This document shows positions 1-10,805 of a DNA stretch of 64,000 nucleotides, in pieces (the stretch's first letter is position 1; every line of letters begins with the position of its first letter). The translations under genes and the position numbers were made by a program. The notes under the pieces were generated by a model. The model was not told the DNA's origin and searched no databases. It saw nothing but the letters and a program-made list of their open reading frames with translations. Where the stretch lies: contig NC_056051.1 in the NCBI RefSeq assembly GCF_004379255.2, positions 25,661,267 through 25,725,266 of the forward strand. Reading direction: 5' to 3'. This DNA comes from Salvia splendens. Taxonomy: Eukaryota; Streptophyta; Magnoliopsida; Lamiales; Lamiaceae.

Positions 1-281
1 GACGAAATGCGCGATGACGTGACAGCTGGTTTTAAACACGTGGAAATGTTATGAATGTTAACTCTCTTCCCTAGGGTGATACATGTTTATATGGGGGTGA
101 CGTGTTTAAATCAGCTGCCACATCATCGCGTATTTTTTCAGAAAGGAGCCGGGATGTGATAATTGCAAAATTCGTGATTCATAATTTAGTTTTTGGAAAG
201 TGTGGGATGGACCAGAACTTGAGCATCTTTCATGATTTGTTTGGCAATTTGCCCAAAAAACAATCTTGCTTGTACACATAC

Positions 282-2305
282 CTTTGTCTTGATCATCATT
301 CTTGATTGCCTCCATCTCTGCGAAACTCGATTCTCTATCTGAAATCATCTTCTTCTCCAGATCAGTCAAAAGACCGAGAAGATACGACCGCTCCCCCTCA
401 AAATCCAACGACGACTCTCCCTCCATATGGCCCTGAGAAGGATCCTCGCACTCTCTCTGCTCACCTCCATCCAAACCATTACAATCTGACAACCTCCCAC
501 TAAAACCCGACGACTGAGACTTCATCTCCGGGAAATCATCATCCGCGTCAACTTCACAAATGTCGCTACCATACTTGTTGATCGTCCCATATTTCACCCG
601 GTAGACATCGAGCTCAGAGCTGAGAGCCTTGACATCATCCTCCTTCTTGATGAGCATGTCCCTCATGAGCTCCAAGGCCTCCTCGTCGTACTCCGCCTGC
701 TCCTCCATCATCCGCTGGTACTGCAAGGCCTCCATCTGGATAGCCGCCTTCTCCTGCTGGATCCGAGTGATCATAGCCATCGCGTTGTTGGCGGCCACAG
801 CTGCAGCACTCCTCTCCTTGTCCAGCTCCACGTACACCGCCATCAAGGTGTCTTGGTCGAGATGGGCTTGCTTCTTGAGACGGTTGAGAACGTCGCTGTC
901 GACCTCGTTGAGAGGGCTTATGTCGAGGGGCTCGACAAGAGTGTCGACTTTGTCGAAATTCAGTTTCTTGCTGCTCCTGCTCAGATTCAGCCATCTAGGA
1001 CTCTCTTGAGCTGGATCGAACGGCTCCCCGAAATACTTGTTTGCTCTCATGAAATTCGGAGTTCTGTTTAGATCTTCGCCTTGATCCTTCGAGTCTTGCA
1101 AGAATGGCGTTATTGCAGCTCGAATGTCCTCTTTGCTAGCTGCAACTCGTCATTATCAATAGCCATGTTTTTTCCATTTTGATCGTCTACAAAAACTAGT
1201 CTCGTTCCATTTATTGGTAAGTTACCTGACTTATTTTCCACTAACAATACGTCTATCATCTTATTGGTTAATGTCTTACCTTGATTATCAGCGTCATTCT
1301 GTGGAGCGTCCAACTCGACGTTGGACGTGAACTTAAGCTCAGTGTACCTCGACCGCGGCGTCTCTATCCGCCGGAGATCATCGTTCCTGTTCGTCAGCCA
1401 CGACATCCGCGGAGACGACGTCTCCATTGCCCGGAGCTCGTCGTTTCTGGTCGACATCCTCGGGGACGGCGCAGGAGCTAGAGATATCGTCGACAAATTC
1501 CTCAAAAACTTCTTCGACGCCCTCATCTTCAGCGGCTCCCCGCAGCAAGAGCACCACGAATTCGGACCAGACCTGTCATCACCACCGACGTCGCCGTCAT
1601 CCTTCTTCAGCCGCCTGAGCATCGTCCGCCTCTCGTCGTCCACGATGCGATCAATATCCTTGTTCAGGATATCGGCGACCGTCTTATACTTGTCGCAGTC
1701 GGAATCCTTCTCCGTGGCAAACGAGACGCTGCAGGTCTGCGGTATGGATATATTTATTTATTTTGTGCATGACGTAAGCTGAAAATCTTTATATACTCCT
1801 TCTGTCCCATTTAAAGTGACTCTCTACTTAAATTATAAAACGACACTGCATAAAATTTCGTGTAAAAAATAAACGCTTCACATTAGATGGGACAAAGTAG
1901 TATTTAGCATTATCTTATGATTTTTATTCCTTAGGATTTGATTTGATTTGATTTGATTTGATTTGATTTATTTGTATCAACCTGGCACATGGATCGGATG
2001 TCGGAGAGCTTCCGGTGGACGCTACAGTAGCCGAGGGACGACACGTCGCGCTTGTGGATGTCGCAGATGGAGTCGTTGTAGTAGAAGCTAGCGGTGCGTT
2101 GGACAAGGACGTGGTCGATGCGGGTGCAGAGGAGGCAGGGGGTGCGGAGGCCGAAGAGGTGGGCGAACTCGTTGGAGAAGAAGGCGATGAGGCCGTCGAC
2201 GAAGAGGAGGACGATCATGACCCACTCGAGGACCGCGGTGCGGAGTGCGTCGGGGAAGGACTCGATAGGCTGCTCGAGGAGCCACTTCACGAGCTCGATC
2301 GGCAT
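282..2305 (-). CDS. GTD-binding (DUF593) myosin-binding protein, 3'-truncated by the window edge
   Basis: Endoplasmic/vesicle membrane receptor for class XI myosins by family knowledge. By eye three exons are visible: 1982-2305, 1280-1736 and 282-1139, joined by GT-AG introns with matching phases (0 then 1), giving 546 codons; exon 3 ends at a GTATGT donor and the remaining exon(s) lie left of base 1. The first exon encodes a membrane segment (residues about 25-50) and a Cys-rich stretch (CLLC, CDIH, CSVH), continuing in exon 2 with TCSVSFATEKDSDCD, all typical of the family. Exon 3 holds the coiled-coil GTD-binding domain (ERSAAAVAANNAMAMI, MEALQYQRMMEEQAEYDEEA). Exon 2 alone stops in frame; only removal of the intron 1140-1279 restores the reading frame, which supports the model. 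The start is the ATG at 2305. I cannot assign a specific MYOB number. Confidence 0.88.
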
Positions 2306-2410
2306 TTTGTTTGAATGAATTAATGAACAGATTCTTAGAGAAATATTAGTTTGATAGGATCATGATTCATGAGTCGAACTGATGAGAGCAGGACTCAGAT
2401 CTAGTGACTT

Positions 2411-2456
2411 TTCTCTCTCTCTCTACACTTCCCCCTTTTGCTCTCTCTCTCTCTCG
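2411..2456. repeat. CT-rich microsatellite in probable 5' UTR/promoter
   Basis: Two runs of CT dinucleotides lie about 110-150 bp upstream of the myosin-binding protein ATG (read as GA runs on its coding strand). CT/GA tracts of this type are common in plant 5' UTRs and core promoters. No clear TATA box was picked out. Confidence 0.5.
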
Positions 2457-3060
2457 ATGTGATGCCTGGGTTTGGACATTTGTTCGGAGATGGGAGTTTT
2501 GGTGTGCTTTTTTTATGGTGGGAATAACTGAATTAACGGCCAGTCGTGGAAGGGACATTCTAAATTTAGGTTAGGGAGGATTTGTAGGGTATAGGATCGA
2601 GTAATCTTAATTAATTATTTTTGTGTTATATATATAGCGGTACATTATTCACGTTTTACCACTTTTGTAACCGTCATTTTAATTATAATACTAAGTTTTA
2701 AATTTTTTGAAAAAATTGTTGACCATCAAGTTCAATCAATATCTGGTCAATTGCTAACTTTTGAAAATCGTCGATTATATCAAAATTCTGAACTATTCTA
2801 TATTTTCGGATTTGGGGGAAATCATGTACTATGATTTATCAGACGAAAAATAATATATTGATGAAACGTTTGATTATTACATGGGATCGTGTAATATAGC
2901 TAGCCAATCATGTCTTTCGTTTCTCACACCTTCCCATCTGGTTTCTCGCAAAGGATAACCTACGGCAAATCCTAATCCATCTCCTAATACATACACACAA
3001 ATTTGCCATAGGTTATCATTTCCCGTTGTTTCCTAACTGATGATGAACCTGAGTGCACTC

Positions 3061-3173
3061 AAAGAAAACTAGATCAAAGAGAATAGATAGACTAAAAGAA
3101 AACTGAGGAAGTGCATTAAAAATGATGTAGTCAACTCACAATCAATAATAAGTATTATATATTGTCGTCAAAA
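3061..3173 (+). repeat. direct repeat, copy 1
   Basis: About 110 bp beginning AAAGAAAACTAGATCAAAGA and ending ATTGTCGTCAAAA is repeated about 580 bp downstream in the same orientation with small indels. The following tract (AATTCATTAAATA..CACAC) is also duplicated near 3335 and 3782. Confidence 0.75.
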
Positions 3174-3638
3174 TAGTAACGCTATTTCTTAGAATTAAGA
3201 CGGACCATTTCTTAAAGAGAACAATAATTAGATGAGTATTTGCAAATCAAAATTTGGAATTATATTCCTCTATTTTTCTTGGTGTCCAGTCAATATGAGA
3301 CACATAATAAACACGAGAGAGTAGTAATACCTAATTCATTAAATATACACACTTAACATCAAACACAATAAAATCCATCTTCATATAATTCTTCACTATT
3401 TAAATATATTATACAAATGAAAGTGAAAATGTATATTCAATTAAAAATATCGGATCCATGTTTTGTGAGTAATTGCAATTAAACTACTCATAACGGTAAA
3501 ATTATTCAGAAATTGCATTCAAGATAAAATTTTCATATATTTTTGGATAACGAGAAGAATGAGTTATTAGATTGTCCAAGACTTGTCTCGTATGTCCAAT
3601 CAACAATCCATAAAAAAGGAGTATAATTAATCTAAATC

Positions 3639-3740
3639 AAAGAAAACTAGATCAAAGAGAATAGATAGACTGAAAGAAAACTGAGGAAGTGCATTGAAAA
3701 GGATACAGTCAACTCACAATAAATAATATTGTCGTCAAAA
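3639..3740 (+). repeat. direct repeat, copy 2
   Basis: Second copy of the repeat at 3061-3173, same orientation, differing by a few substitutions and by loss of about 12 bp in an AT-rich part. Together they look like a segmental direct duplication of spacer DNA rather than a transposon end. Confidence 0.75.
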
Positions 3741-3881
3741 TACATTAAAAAAGGCAATTCAAATAGTGTAAATAATTAAGTAATTCATTAAATACACACA
3801 CCTCACCAGCAGAAATTACAGTTTCTTAAACGGAGTAAATTCATCTCTTCCACAATTACAATAGTATACTACTACTATCAT

Positions 3882-4566
3882 TTAATCTTCGTCTTCGTCT
3901 TCGACTTCATCAAGCAAATCATACCACTTCTGTGCGATTTCCTCGAAAACCAAGGATTTATGATTGTGAGAGGAGGTGAATGAATCCCTTGCACAAGAAA
4001 AATGAATCCAATAATCGCATTGTGAACAGGAGAAAGCAGGTTGATCTACCAATCCTGGAATGATTTTGTGGCAATACACACACTTCTCATTTCTTCCGAA
4101 AGAAAGCATCCGTTTGAGTGTGAGAGTATGAGAGTGACAAGGAATATCAAATTTGCCTCCGAACTTGACTTTGGACAAATAGCCAAGTGAGGGAATGCAG
4201 TTCACGTGGAAAGAGTAGTCACATTTAGCACAGTGGTACAACCAATACTTGAGCTCTATACCTTCCTCACACACCTCACAGATGTCGTGGTCACTACCGC
4301 GACTAGTAGTGATCAAATGCAGAGGATGTTGATCGAATTTATGGAAATTAATCCTTTTTGGTACACTTCAAATGAATGTAGAAATCACAGATAGTGCACC
4401 TATAGACATCAAGAATGAGGGAGCCGTGGGAACAGCAACTGATGGAAGATGTCACCGAACAGGAGGTGCGAAAGAGAAGGTGTTGGTTGTGTGAGCTGTG
4501 CTTTGTAATACTTGGAGCAGTCATGCACGAAATATCAACCATTACGGGGTTATCATAAGGAGGCAT
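3882..4566 (-). pseudogene. DC1 (Cys/His-rich C1) domain protein, frameshifted
   Basis: The family binds zinc through C1-like Cys/His modules and is plant specific. The first frame (4348-4566) starts at the ATG at 4566 and gives a C1-like pattern ending CTICDFYIHLKC. The second frame (to 3882) carries KFDQHPLHLI, then two modules (CEVCEEGIELKYWLYHC..C, CVYCHKI..CSQCDYWIHFSC) and an acidic tail EVEDEDED. In intact homologs these parts form one continuous domain, but here the join near 4350-4360 shifts frame right after the conserved LKC, and the first frame ends a few codons later at a TAA. No plausible intron fits the short overlap. I therefore call a single-frameshift pseudogene or a very recent mutant allele; a sequence error is also possible. 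Confidence 0.72.
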
Positions 4567-4634
4567 TCTATTATAAGGAAAGTAGTAGCAAGGTCCATAC
4601 TAATATGAGGAAAGTTGTGTGAGCTGTGACTGTG

Positions 4635-4637
<3 letters not shown>

Positions 4638-4693
<56 letters not shown>
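4638..4693. repeat. (TA)n microsatellite flanking MULE left end
   Basis: About 28 TA units directly abut the first base of the MULE at 4694. The right end at 15813 abuts another (TA)n, so the target site is hidden in the microsatellite. Confidence 0.9.
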
Positions 4694-4696
<3 letters not shown>

Positions 4697-4755
4697 TAGT
4701 GATCAATGTATAACTAATCTTAAGTGTATAACTAGAGAACAAATCTCAGCCACAC
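4694..4755 (+). repeat. MULE left terminal inverted repeat
   Basis: Starts GAGTAGTGATC and contains ATAACTAGAGAACAAAT. It aligns, in reverse complement, with 15752-15813. Outside this part the two ends diverge, with different 5' leaders for the two genes. Confidence 0.8.
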
Positions 4756-5046
4756 ATCTTAATGGAACAAATATTATTTATTTTAATTATTGAAAATATG
4801 TTGAGGGTAATTTTGGAAATTGCTTTCTTAATTTAAATCTGCGATCAAACATGCAAATCTGCGATCAAATTACTCCATAATCTGCGATCTTTTCTTTCCT
4901 TCCAAACTTGCGATCCGATTTTTTTCCAAATTTCGTTCCAAATCTTATTACTTCATTCAAATCGCGATTGAATTCAATTCGACGCGATTCAATTCGTTAT
5001 TCAATCCGTTCATCGCGATTCAAATCAATCATCGTGATTCAAATCA

Positions 5047-8000
5047 ATGGATTCAATTATGAGGTCGGACGAAGATTATTTCGATTCCGATTCATCAGCT
5101 TCGGGCGAGGAAGCTGAGACTTCTAAAGGTAATCATTATTCGTTCAATTCTATAACAATTACTTCACTCTTGTTCAATTCTATAACAATTCCTACTATTT
5201 ATTAATATACAATATTTTCGTGTATTGTGATTATGAAAACCGTAGTTTTTGTGATTAGATTTATAGTTGTTTCACTGATGTTAAGTGATTATGAAAATCG
5301 TATGGTCTTTGTATTATGTTTACATGGTTAGATTTACAGTTGTTTTGCAAATAAGAGTGAAGTGAAATCAGAATAAGAGTGATCTGTTTTGTGAACAAGA
5401 GTGATGTGTTTTGTGAACAAGAGTGATGTGTTTTGTTAACATGAGTGATGTGTTTTGTGAACAAGAGTTATGTGTTTTGTGAACAAGAGTGATGTGTTTT
5501 GTTAACATGAGTGATGTGTTTTGTGAACAAGAGTGATGCCCTCAGAATAAGAGTGATGTGTTTACATCACTCTTATTCTGATTTTACTTCACTCTTGTTC
5601 ACAAAACACTTCACTCTTGTTCAGAAAATACTTCACTCTTGTTCACAAAACACATCACTCTTATTCTGATTTTACTTCACTCTTGTTCACAAAACACATC
5701 ACTCTTATTCTGATTTTACTTCACTCTTGTTCAGAAAACACTTCACTCTTGTTCACAAAACACATCACTCTTATTCTAATTTTACTTCACTCTTGTTCAC
5801 AAACCACTTCACTCTTATTCTCATTTTACTTCACTCTTGTTCACAAAACACTTCACTCTTGTTCACAAAACACTTCACTCTTGTCAGTAACATCAAAGCA
5901 TTATGAAGAATATGGGAAAACCAATAACATAGATGTGGAAAAAATGATTGTAAACTTCAAGCGTTCATGAACTATTGTAGAAAACTTCATCAGTGAATTA
6001 ACAAGTACTTATTTTACATTAATATCTTGTTTACTATTTAATTCACTGTTGTGTTTTGTAAACCACTAAATGATGTGTTTCGTGAAGAAGAGTGAAGTAA
6101 AATCAGAATAAGAGTGAAGTGTTTTCTGAACAAGAGTGAAGTAAAATCAGAATAAGAGTGATGTGTTTTGCAAATAAGAGTGAAGTAAAATCAGAATAAG
6201 AGTGATGTGTTTTGTGAACAAGAGTGAAGTGTTTTGTGAACAAGAGTGAAGTGTTTTGTGAACAAGAGTGAAGTAAAATGAGAATAAGAGTGATGTGTTT
6301 TGTAAACAAGAGTGAAGTAAAATCAGAATAAGAGTGGTGTGTATTGTGAACAAGAGTTAAGTCTTTTTCTGAACAAGAGTGCAGTAATCTCATTATTAGA
6401 GTGCTGTGTTTTTTACAGTGGTTTGCGTACCAAAATGCCCAGATGAATTGAAACCAAAAATTGGACAAAGTTTCATGACCCTTGATCGTGCATTGGACTT
6501 CTACAATAATTATGCTCGATATGTTGGATTTGACACCCGTAAAAAGGGATCGAAAAAGGAAAAAGATGTCACTACTTGGATTTACGTGGTGTGTAGCCGA
6601 GAAGGTACAAAGCAAAGAAACAGTAAACAATCTGAGGTGAAACGAAAGCGTTCTTCTATTAAGTGCTATTGTAATGCTAAAGTGTCTTGGAAGTATATTA
6701 TGGGTGTTGGTTATGTTATACAAAGTTTCGTTGAAGACCATAATCATGAGATGGTTGAGGAACGCCATAAGCGTTTTATGAATTTGAACCGTAATTTGGA
6801 TTTAGTCCATCAGAAATTCATCCTCGATTGTGCTAATGCAAATATTGGTCCAACTTTAAGTTTTAGCTTACTTAAAGAAGTGCTTGGTGGATTAGATTAT
6901 GTAGGGTGTACTGTTTTAGAAGTGCGCAACTATAGACGTGACCTTAGAGCTTATGTAGAAGGAGCTGATGCACAAATGTTATTGAATGAGTTGCGAAGGA
7001 AGAAGGAGTTGTGTAGTGCATTTACATATGAGTATGAGGTCAACTCAAAGGATAGGATGACACGATTGTTTTGGTGTGATCCTACTGCCAGAAGAAACTA
7101 CCATTTGTATGGAGATATTGTTTCGTTTGATACGACATACTCCACAAACAGGTATGTGCACACTAATTACTCTTTTGTTAAATTGTTTTCTGAAATCATA
7201 ACATGAGTGATGTGTTTCTGAAAAAGAGTGAAGTGTTTTGTGAACAAGAGTGAAGTGTTTTCTTAACAAGAGTAATGTGTTTTGTGAAAAAGAGTGATGT
7301 ATTTTTCTGCATGCTTATATTGATGTGTTTTCTGAAATCATAACAAGAGTGAAGTGTTTTGTGAAAAAGAGTGAAGTATTGTCTGAACAAGAGTGACGTG
7401 TTTTGTGAAAAAGAGTGATGTATTTTTCTGCATGCTTATATTGATGTGTTTTCTGAAATCATAACAAGAGTGAAGTGTTTTGTGAAAAAGAGTGAAGTAT
7501 TGACTGAACAAGAGTGACGTATTTTGTGAAAAAGAGTGATGTGTTTTCTGCATGCTTATAGTGAATTGTTTTTCATTTCAGATACTGTATGATATTTGCT
7601 CCTTTTACGGGCAAGGATAATCATGGTCGCCCTGTGACATTTGCTGCTGGCCTTTTGTCCAAGGAAAATGCCAACTCCTTTTCATGGTTATTTAACCAAT
7701 TTGTAAAGTGTATGGGTGTGGCTCCCAAACTCATTGTAACCGACCAAGACTTAGGAATGAAAGTTGCTGTTGAGGAGGTCCTTGTCAATACAAGACACCG
7801 GTGGTGTATGTGGCACGTTATGAATAAAGTTGCTGACAAATTGCCAAAGAACATGCTTGGTAGTGAACAATTAAAGAAGGAACTGAATGCATGTGTATGG
7901 TCAGAGTTGATAGAACCTGATGCATTTGAGGAAACTTGGCATGCTATAATGGAAAGATATGGGCTGACCAATAATGTCTGGTTTTCATCAATGTTTGCAT

Positions 8001-9007
8001 CCAGAAAATTTTGGGTTCCAGCCTTTTTCCGTGATTTTTCGATGAGTTCGTTGATAAAGACAACTTCTATATCTGAATCACAAAATAACTTCTTCAAAAG
8101 GTACTCAAAGTCTCGGGCTAACCTTATGCAATTTTATATGAACTATAATCATGCTCTGGAGACTCAAAGAAGTAATAGTGCAAAGCTTGAATACTATGAT
8201 TCAACAAAAGTACCTATTTTGCGAACAGGATTGGAAATCGAGAAACATGCATCGACGATATATAGTGGTAGTGCTTATACTGAAATTCAAGAAGAGATAG
8301 TATATGCATGTTTCTCTTTGTCTTGTGCAACTCTAGGAGTGTCTACCAATACAGATATTGAAGTATATGACATAAAGGACAAGGATTCAAACTCATGGAC
8401 AGTGACTTACTCCATTGGTGATGACACCTATTTGTGTGGATGCAAAAAATTTGAAAGACTTGGTCTATTGTGCAGCCATATATTTTGTGTGTTGAAACAT
8501 AATTTTGTTAAGTTGATACCCGATAAGTTGCATGGAGGAAGATGGTTGAAGTCACAGTTTGTGAAGCCAATACATGGAGGTTTTTGTGATGATCAAGAAA
8601 TACACCTTGCTGTGGACAAGAAGAAGATTGCATTTAAAAACTTGTACGGATTATTCATTGAAACAGCACAAAGCATTGAAGGGAACATTGATCAAATCAA
8701 TGCATTCGCTGCAATTATTGAAGAAGGTAGGAAGCAGCTTCTTGGCGAAGATGTTGTTCTGTCTTCCACACAGAAGAGAGCAATGATTGAGAACTTCTAT
8801 GGCTCACATGTCCCGAACAATATTGAAGTTCATCCTCCTGAGGTTGTTAGTACAAAGGGAAGTGGAAGTAGGAAGAAATCGAAGAGGGAGTCAGCAATAA
8901 AGTTAGCAATGAAACCTGGCCGAAAGTGTGGAAACTGTCATGAGATTGGACACCATGATTCTAGGAACTGCAAAAAGGTTAATGAGAAGTCAAATCAGAG
9001 GCAATGA
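5047..9007 (+). CDS. MULE transposase (FAR1/FHY3-like), intact
   Basis: Catalyses cut-and-paste transposition in the nucleus; FAR1/FHY3 transcription factors derive from this family. Three exons, 5047-5128, 6419-7151 and 7582-9007, total 2241 nt with matching phases (1, then 2): 746 residues with no internal stop. Exon 1 is short and acidic (MDSIMRSDEDYFDSD). Order of domains: FAR1 zinc-binding domain about residues 45-140 (GFDTRKKGS, CYCNAKV, DHNHEM); MULE DDE domain with candidate acidic residues in SFDTTYSTN (about 265), VTDQDLGM (about 325) and SESQNNFF (about 437); SWIM zinc finger about 557-580 (CGCKKFE..CSHIF); C-terminal CCHC knuckle KCGNCHEIGHHDSRNC near 721. Both introns hold the 22-bp repeat arrays, and intron 1 also holds an inverted copy of the neighbouring protease 3' end. 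The next gene converges 738 bp downstream. Confidence 0.9.
5187..5360 (+). repeat. intron module, copy in transposase intron 1
   Basis: Begins about 60 bp after the exon 1 donor (TCCTACTATTTATTAATA) and contains a unit of about 58 bp around ATGAAAACCGTAGTTT. In reverse complement it matches 15066-15290 in protease intron 2 and 10686-10805 in protease intron 9, so all three copies read the same way as the gene they sit in. Confidence 0.8.
5361..5885 (+). repeat. 22-bp repeat array R1, head-to-head (transposase intron 1)
   Basis: From 5361 to about 5560 the units read GAACAAGAGTGATGTGTTTT on the + strand; at about 5562 the orientation flips to ACWTCACTCTTRTTC and continues to 5885. The switch lies in a nearly perfect palindrome (CAGAATAAGAGTGATGTG, TTTA, then its complement). 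The intron transcript can therefore fold into a long hairpin. This second half is the only sizeable array in antisense orientation to its host gene. Confidence 0.88.
5883..6120 (+). repeat. inverted copy of the protease gene 3' end inside transposase intron 1
   Basis: Reverse complement of 9595-9832 with only a couple of mismatches by eye. It carries the last 28 codons of the protease (SVTSKHYEEYGKTNNID..), the stop at 5968-5970 and the 3' flank, continuing into repeat array R2. It lacks the catalytic part and should not be read as a gene. Confidence 0.92.
6075..6400 (+). repeat. 22-bp repeat array R2 (transposase intron 1)
   Basis: Alternating units GAACAAGAGTGAAGT and GAATAAGAGTGATGT with spacers TTTTGT and AAAATCA. 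The array runs almost to the 3' splice site at 6418 and is in the sense direction of the transposase. It probably arrived with the inverted duplication of 9138-9832. Confidence 0.85.
7195..7560 (+). repeat. 22-bp repeat array R3 with 121-bp higher-order period (transposase intron 2)
   Basis: Fills nearly all of intron 2 (7152-7581), sense to the gene. Superimposed is a 121-bp higher-order repeat: CTGCATGCTTATA recurs at about 7307, 7428 and 7549. The first two copies are nearly identical. Confidence 0.85.
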
Positions 9008-9137
9008 GGATTTGTATAGAAATAGTTCACATTGTAGTATTTTTAGAGTACTAATGATTCATTTTATTACACTTTTGAGTGAATTTTATCTCAATGCGAA
9101 TTTTTAGAGTACTAATGCTCAAGTGCCAGTAAGTTCA

Positions 9138-9650
9138 TCACTCTTGTTCACAGAACGCATCACTCTTACTGTCATTTTACTTCACTCTTGTTCACAAAAC
9201 ACATCACTCTTACTTTGATTTTACTTCACTCTTGTTCACAAAACACATCACTCTTACTCTGATTTTACTTCACTCTTGTTCACAAAACACATCACTCTTA
9301 CTTTGATTTTACTTCACTCTTGTTCATTAAACACCTCACTCTTACTCTGATTTTACTTCACTCTTGTTCACAAACGCATCACTCTTACTGTCATTTTACT
9401 TTAGTCTTGTTCACAAACGCATCACTCTTACTGTCATTTTACTTCACTCTAGTTCACAAAACACATCACTCTTACTCTGATTTTACTTCACTCGTGTTCA
9501 CAAAACACATCACTCTTATTCTGATTTTGTTACACTCTTGTTCACAAAACACATCACTCTTATTCTGATTTTACTTCACTCTTCTTCACGAAAGACTTCA
9601 CTCTTATTCTGAGTTTACTTCACTCTTCTTCACGAAACACATCATTTAGT
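9138..9650 (-). repeat. 22-bp repeat array R4 between the convergent genes
   Basis: About 20 units, ACWTCACTCTTRTTC on the + strand, alternating ACAAAAC and TGATTTT tails (here mostly CTTACTTTGATTTT or CTTACTGTCATTTT variants). It lies between the 3' end of the transposase and the protease stop, in the sense direction of the protease, and would form its 3' UTR or flank. Confidence 0.85.
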
Positions 9651-9832
9651 GGTTTACAAAACACAACAGTGAATTAAATAGTAAACAAGATATTAATGTA
9701 AAATAAGTACTTGTTAATTCACTTATGAAGTTTTCTACAATAGTTCATGAACGCTTGAAGTTTACAATCATTTTTTCCACATCTATGTTATTGGTTTTCC
9801 CATATTCTTCATAATGCTTTGATGTTACTGAC
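9595..9832 (-). repeat. protease gene 3' end, original arm of the inverted duplication
   Basis: Holds the last 28 codons, stop and 3' flank of the protease gene; its inverted copy is at 5883-6120. The pair flanks the transposase coding region. Confidence 0.9.
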
Positions 9833-10604
9833 AACATATTCAGTGACTGATGGTTTTTTTCCGACAATAATAATGCGCTGCAATACTTTGCTCTCAGTCT
9901 TTGGAGTATTCCTTTGCTTCTTGTAGTTAATCCACACTTCCAATCTTGTTCGCGCTCACCATGATAACATTCCAAATGTCGCATCAAAAAAACTCCGCAA
10001 TCTTCTACATTTGATGTTGTTCTCCAAGGCATTTTGAGCCTTATTATACTCACATCCTTTATTGATTTGGTTTGGTTGTGATGCCCCATTTTTGTCAAAT
10101 AATGACAAAAATATAATTTCTGCAATATATCATCATGAATATCAGATGTAGTTCACTATAAAGAGAACTATAATTCATTGTAATCACAAAAATACTGCAC
10201 TGTATATCGTGTATACTTACCACATTTTCAGGTATGCCACCATATTTGACTGTTATGTCCACATCGTCAGCATTCTTTGAATTGTCAATCAGCACTATAC
10301 TGTTAGTACTAAATCTGAAGCATATGGTATAGTAATGTTCCGCAGCACAAATTGGAAAGAACACCTACATAGATAATAATAATAATTTCAGAATAAAAAC
10401 AACTAGAGAATATAATAAAGAATCAATTGTGTTCAGTATTTACCAAATCTACGTCGGCCCATTTGAAATACGGAATTTGTTCAACCTCAGTTTGTAAATT
10501 GTCACAGAATCTATCAATTATGGTCATGAGGTCGACCCCATCAGGCCGGTGAACAACTGTATACAGCTGAAAAATGAGACAAGTTAAATCTGGATTGAAA
10601 TAAT

Positions 10605-10695
10605 TCACTTTGTTTTACTTCACCCTTGTTCACAAAACACATCACTCTTACTTTGATTTTACTTCACTCTTGTTCACAAAACACTTCACTCGTAA
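10605..10695 (-). repeat. 22-bp repeat array R5 (protease intron 9)
   Basis: Four units directly after the 3' splice side of intron 9 (10567-10832), sense to the protease, followed immediately by the shared intron module. Confidence 0.8.
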
Positions 10696-10805
10696 ATCTA
10701 ACCATGTAAACATAATACAAAGGCCATACGGTTTTCATAATCACTTAAAATCAATGAAACAACTATAAATCTTACCACAGAAACTGCGGTTTTCATAATC
10801 ACAAT
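10686..10805 (-). repeat. intron module, internal copy (protease intron 9)
   Basis: Contains two partial units around CGGTTTTCATAATCAC, matching the subterminal modules at 5187-5360 and 15066-15290, in the sense direction of the protease. It shows that the module is not confined to the element ends. Confidence 0.8.

Larger units (their letters stand above)
2600..3880. other. gene-free AT-rich spacer
   Basis: No coding region supported on either strand. The stretch separates the divergently promoted myosin-binding gene from the 3' end of the DC1 gene. Its only structure that I see is a pair of direct repeats listed separately. Confidence 0.6.

Noticed and set aside
2015..2314. Plus-strand frame of 99 codons over the first myosin-binding exon
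   Set aside because: Acidic Val/Glu/Gly-rich shadow of the real minus-strand exon.
5617..5970. Open frame with periodic MFTKHFTLVHK-type peptide ending in a protease-like tail
   Set aside because: It is a translation of the 22-bp array read into the inverted copy of the protease 3' end, in an intron; no start context or domain.
9138..9650. CRISPR-like regularly spaced repeats
   Set aside because: Units are contiguous and alternate between two related types with no unique spacers; the context is a plant transposon.
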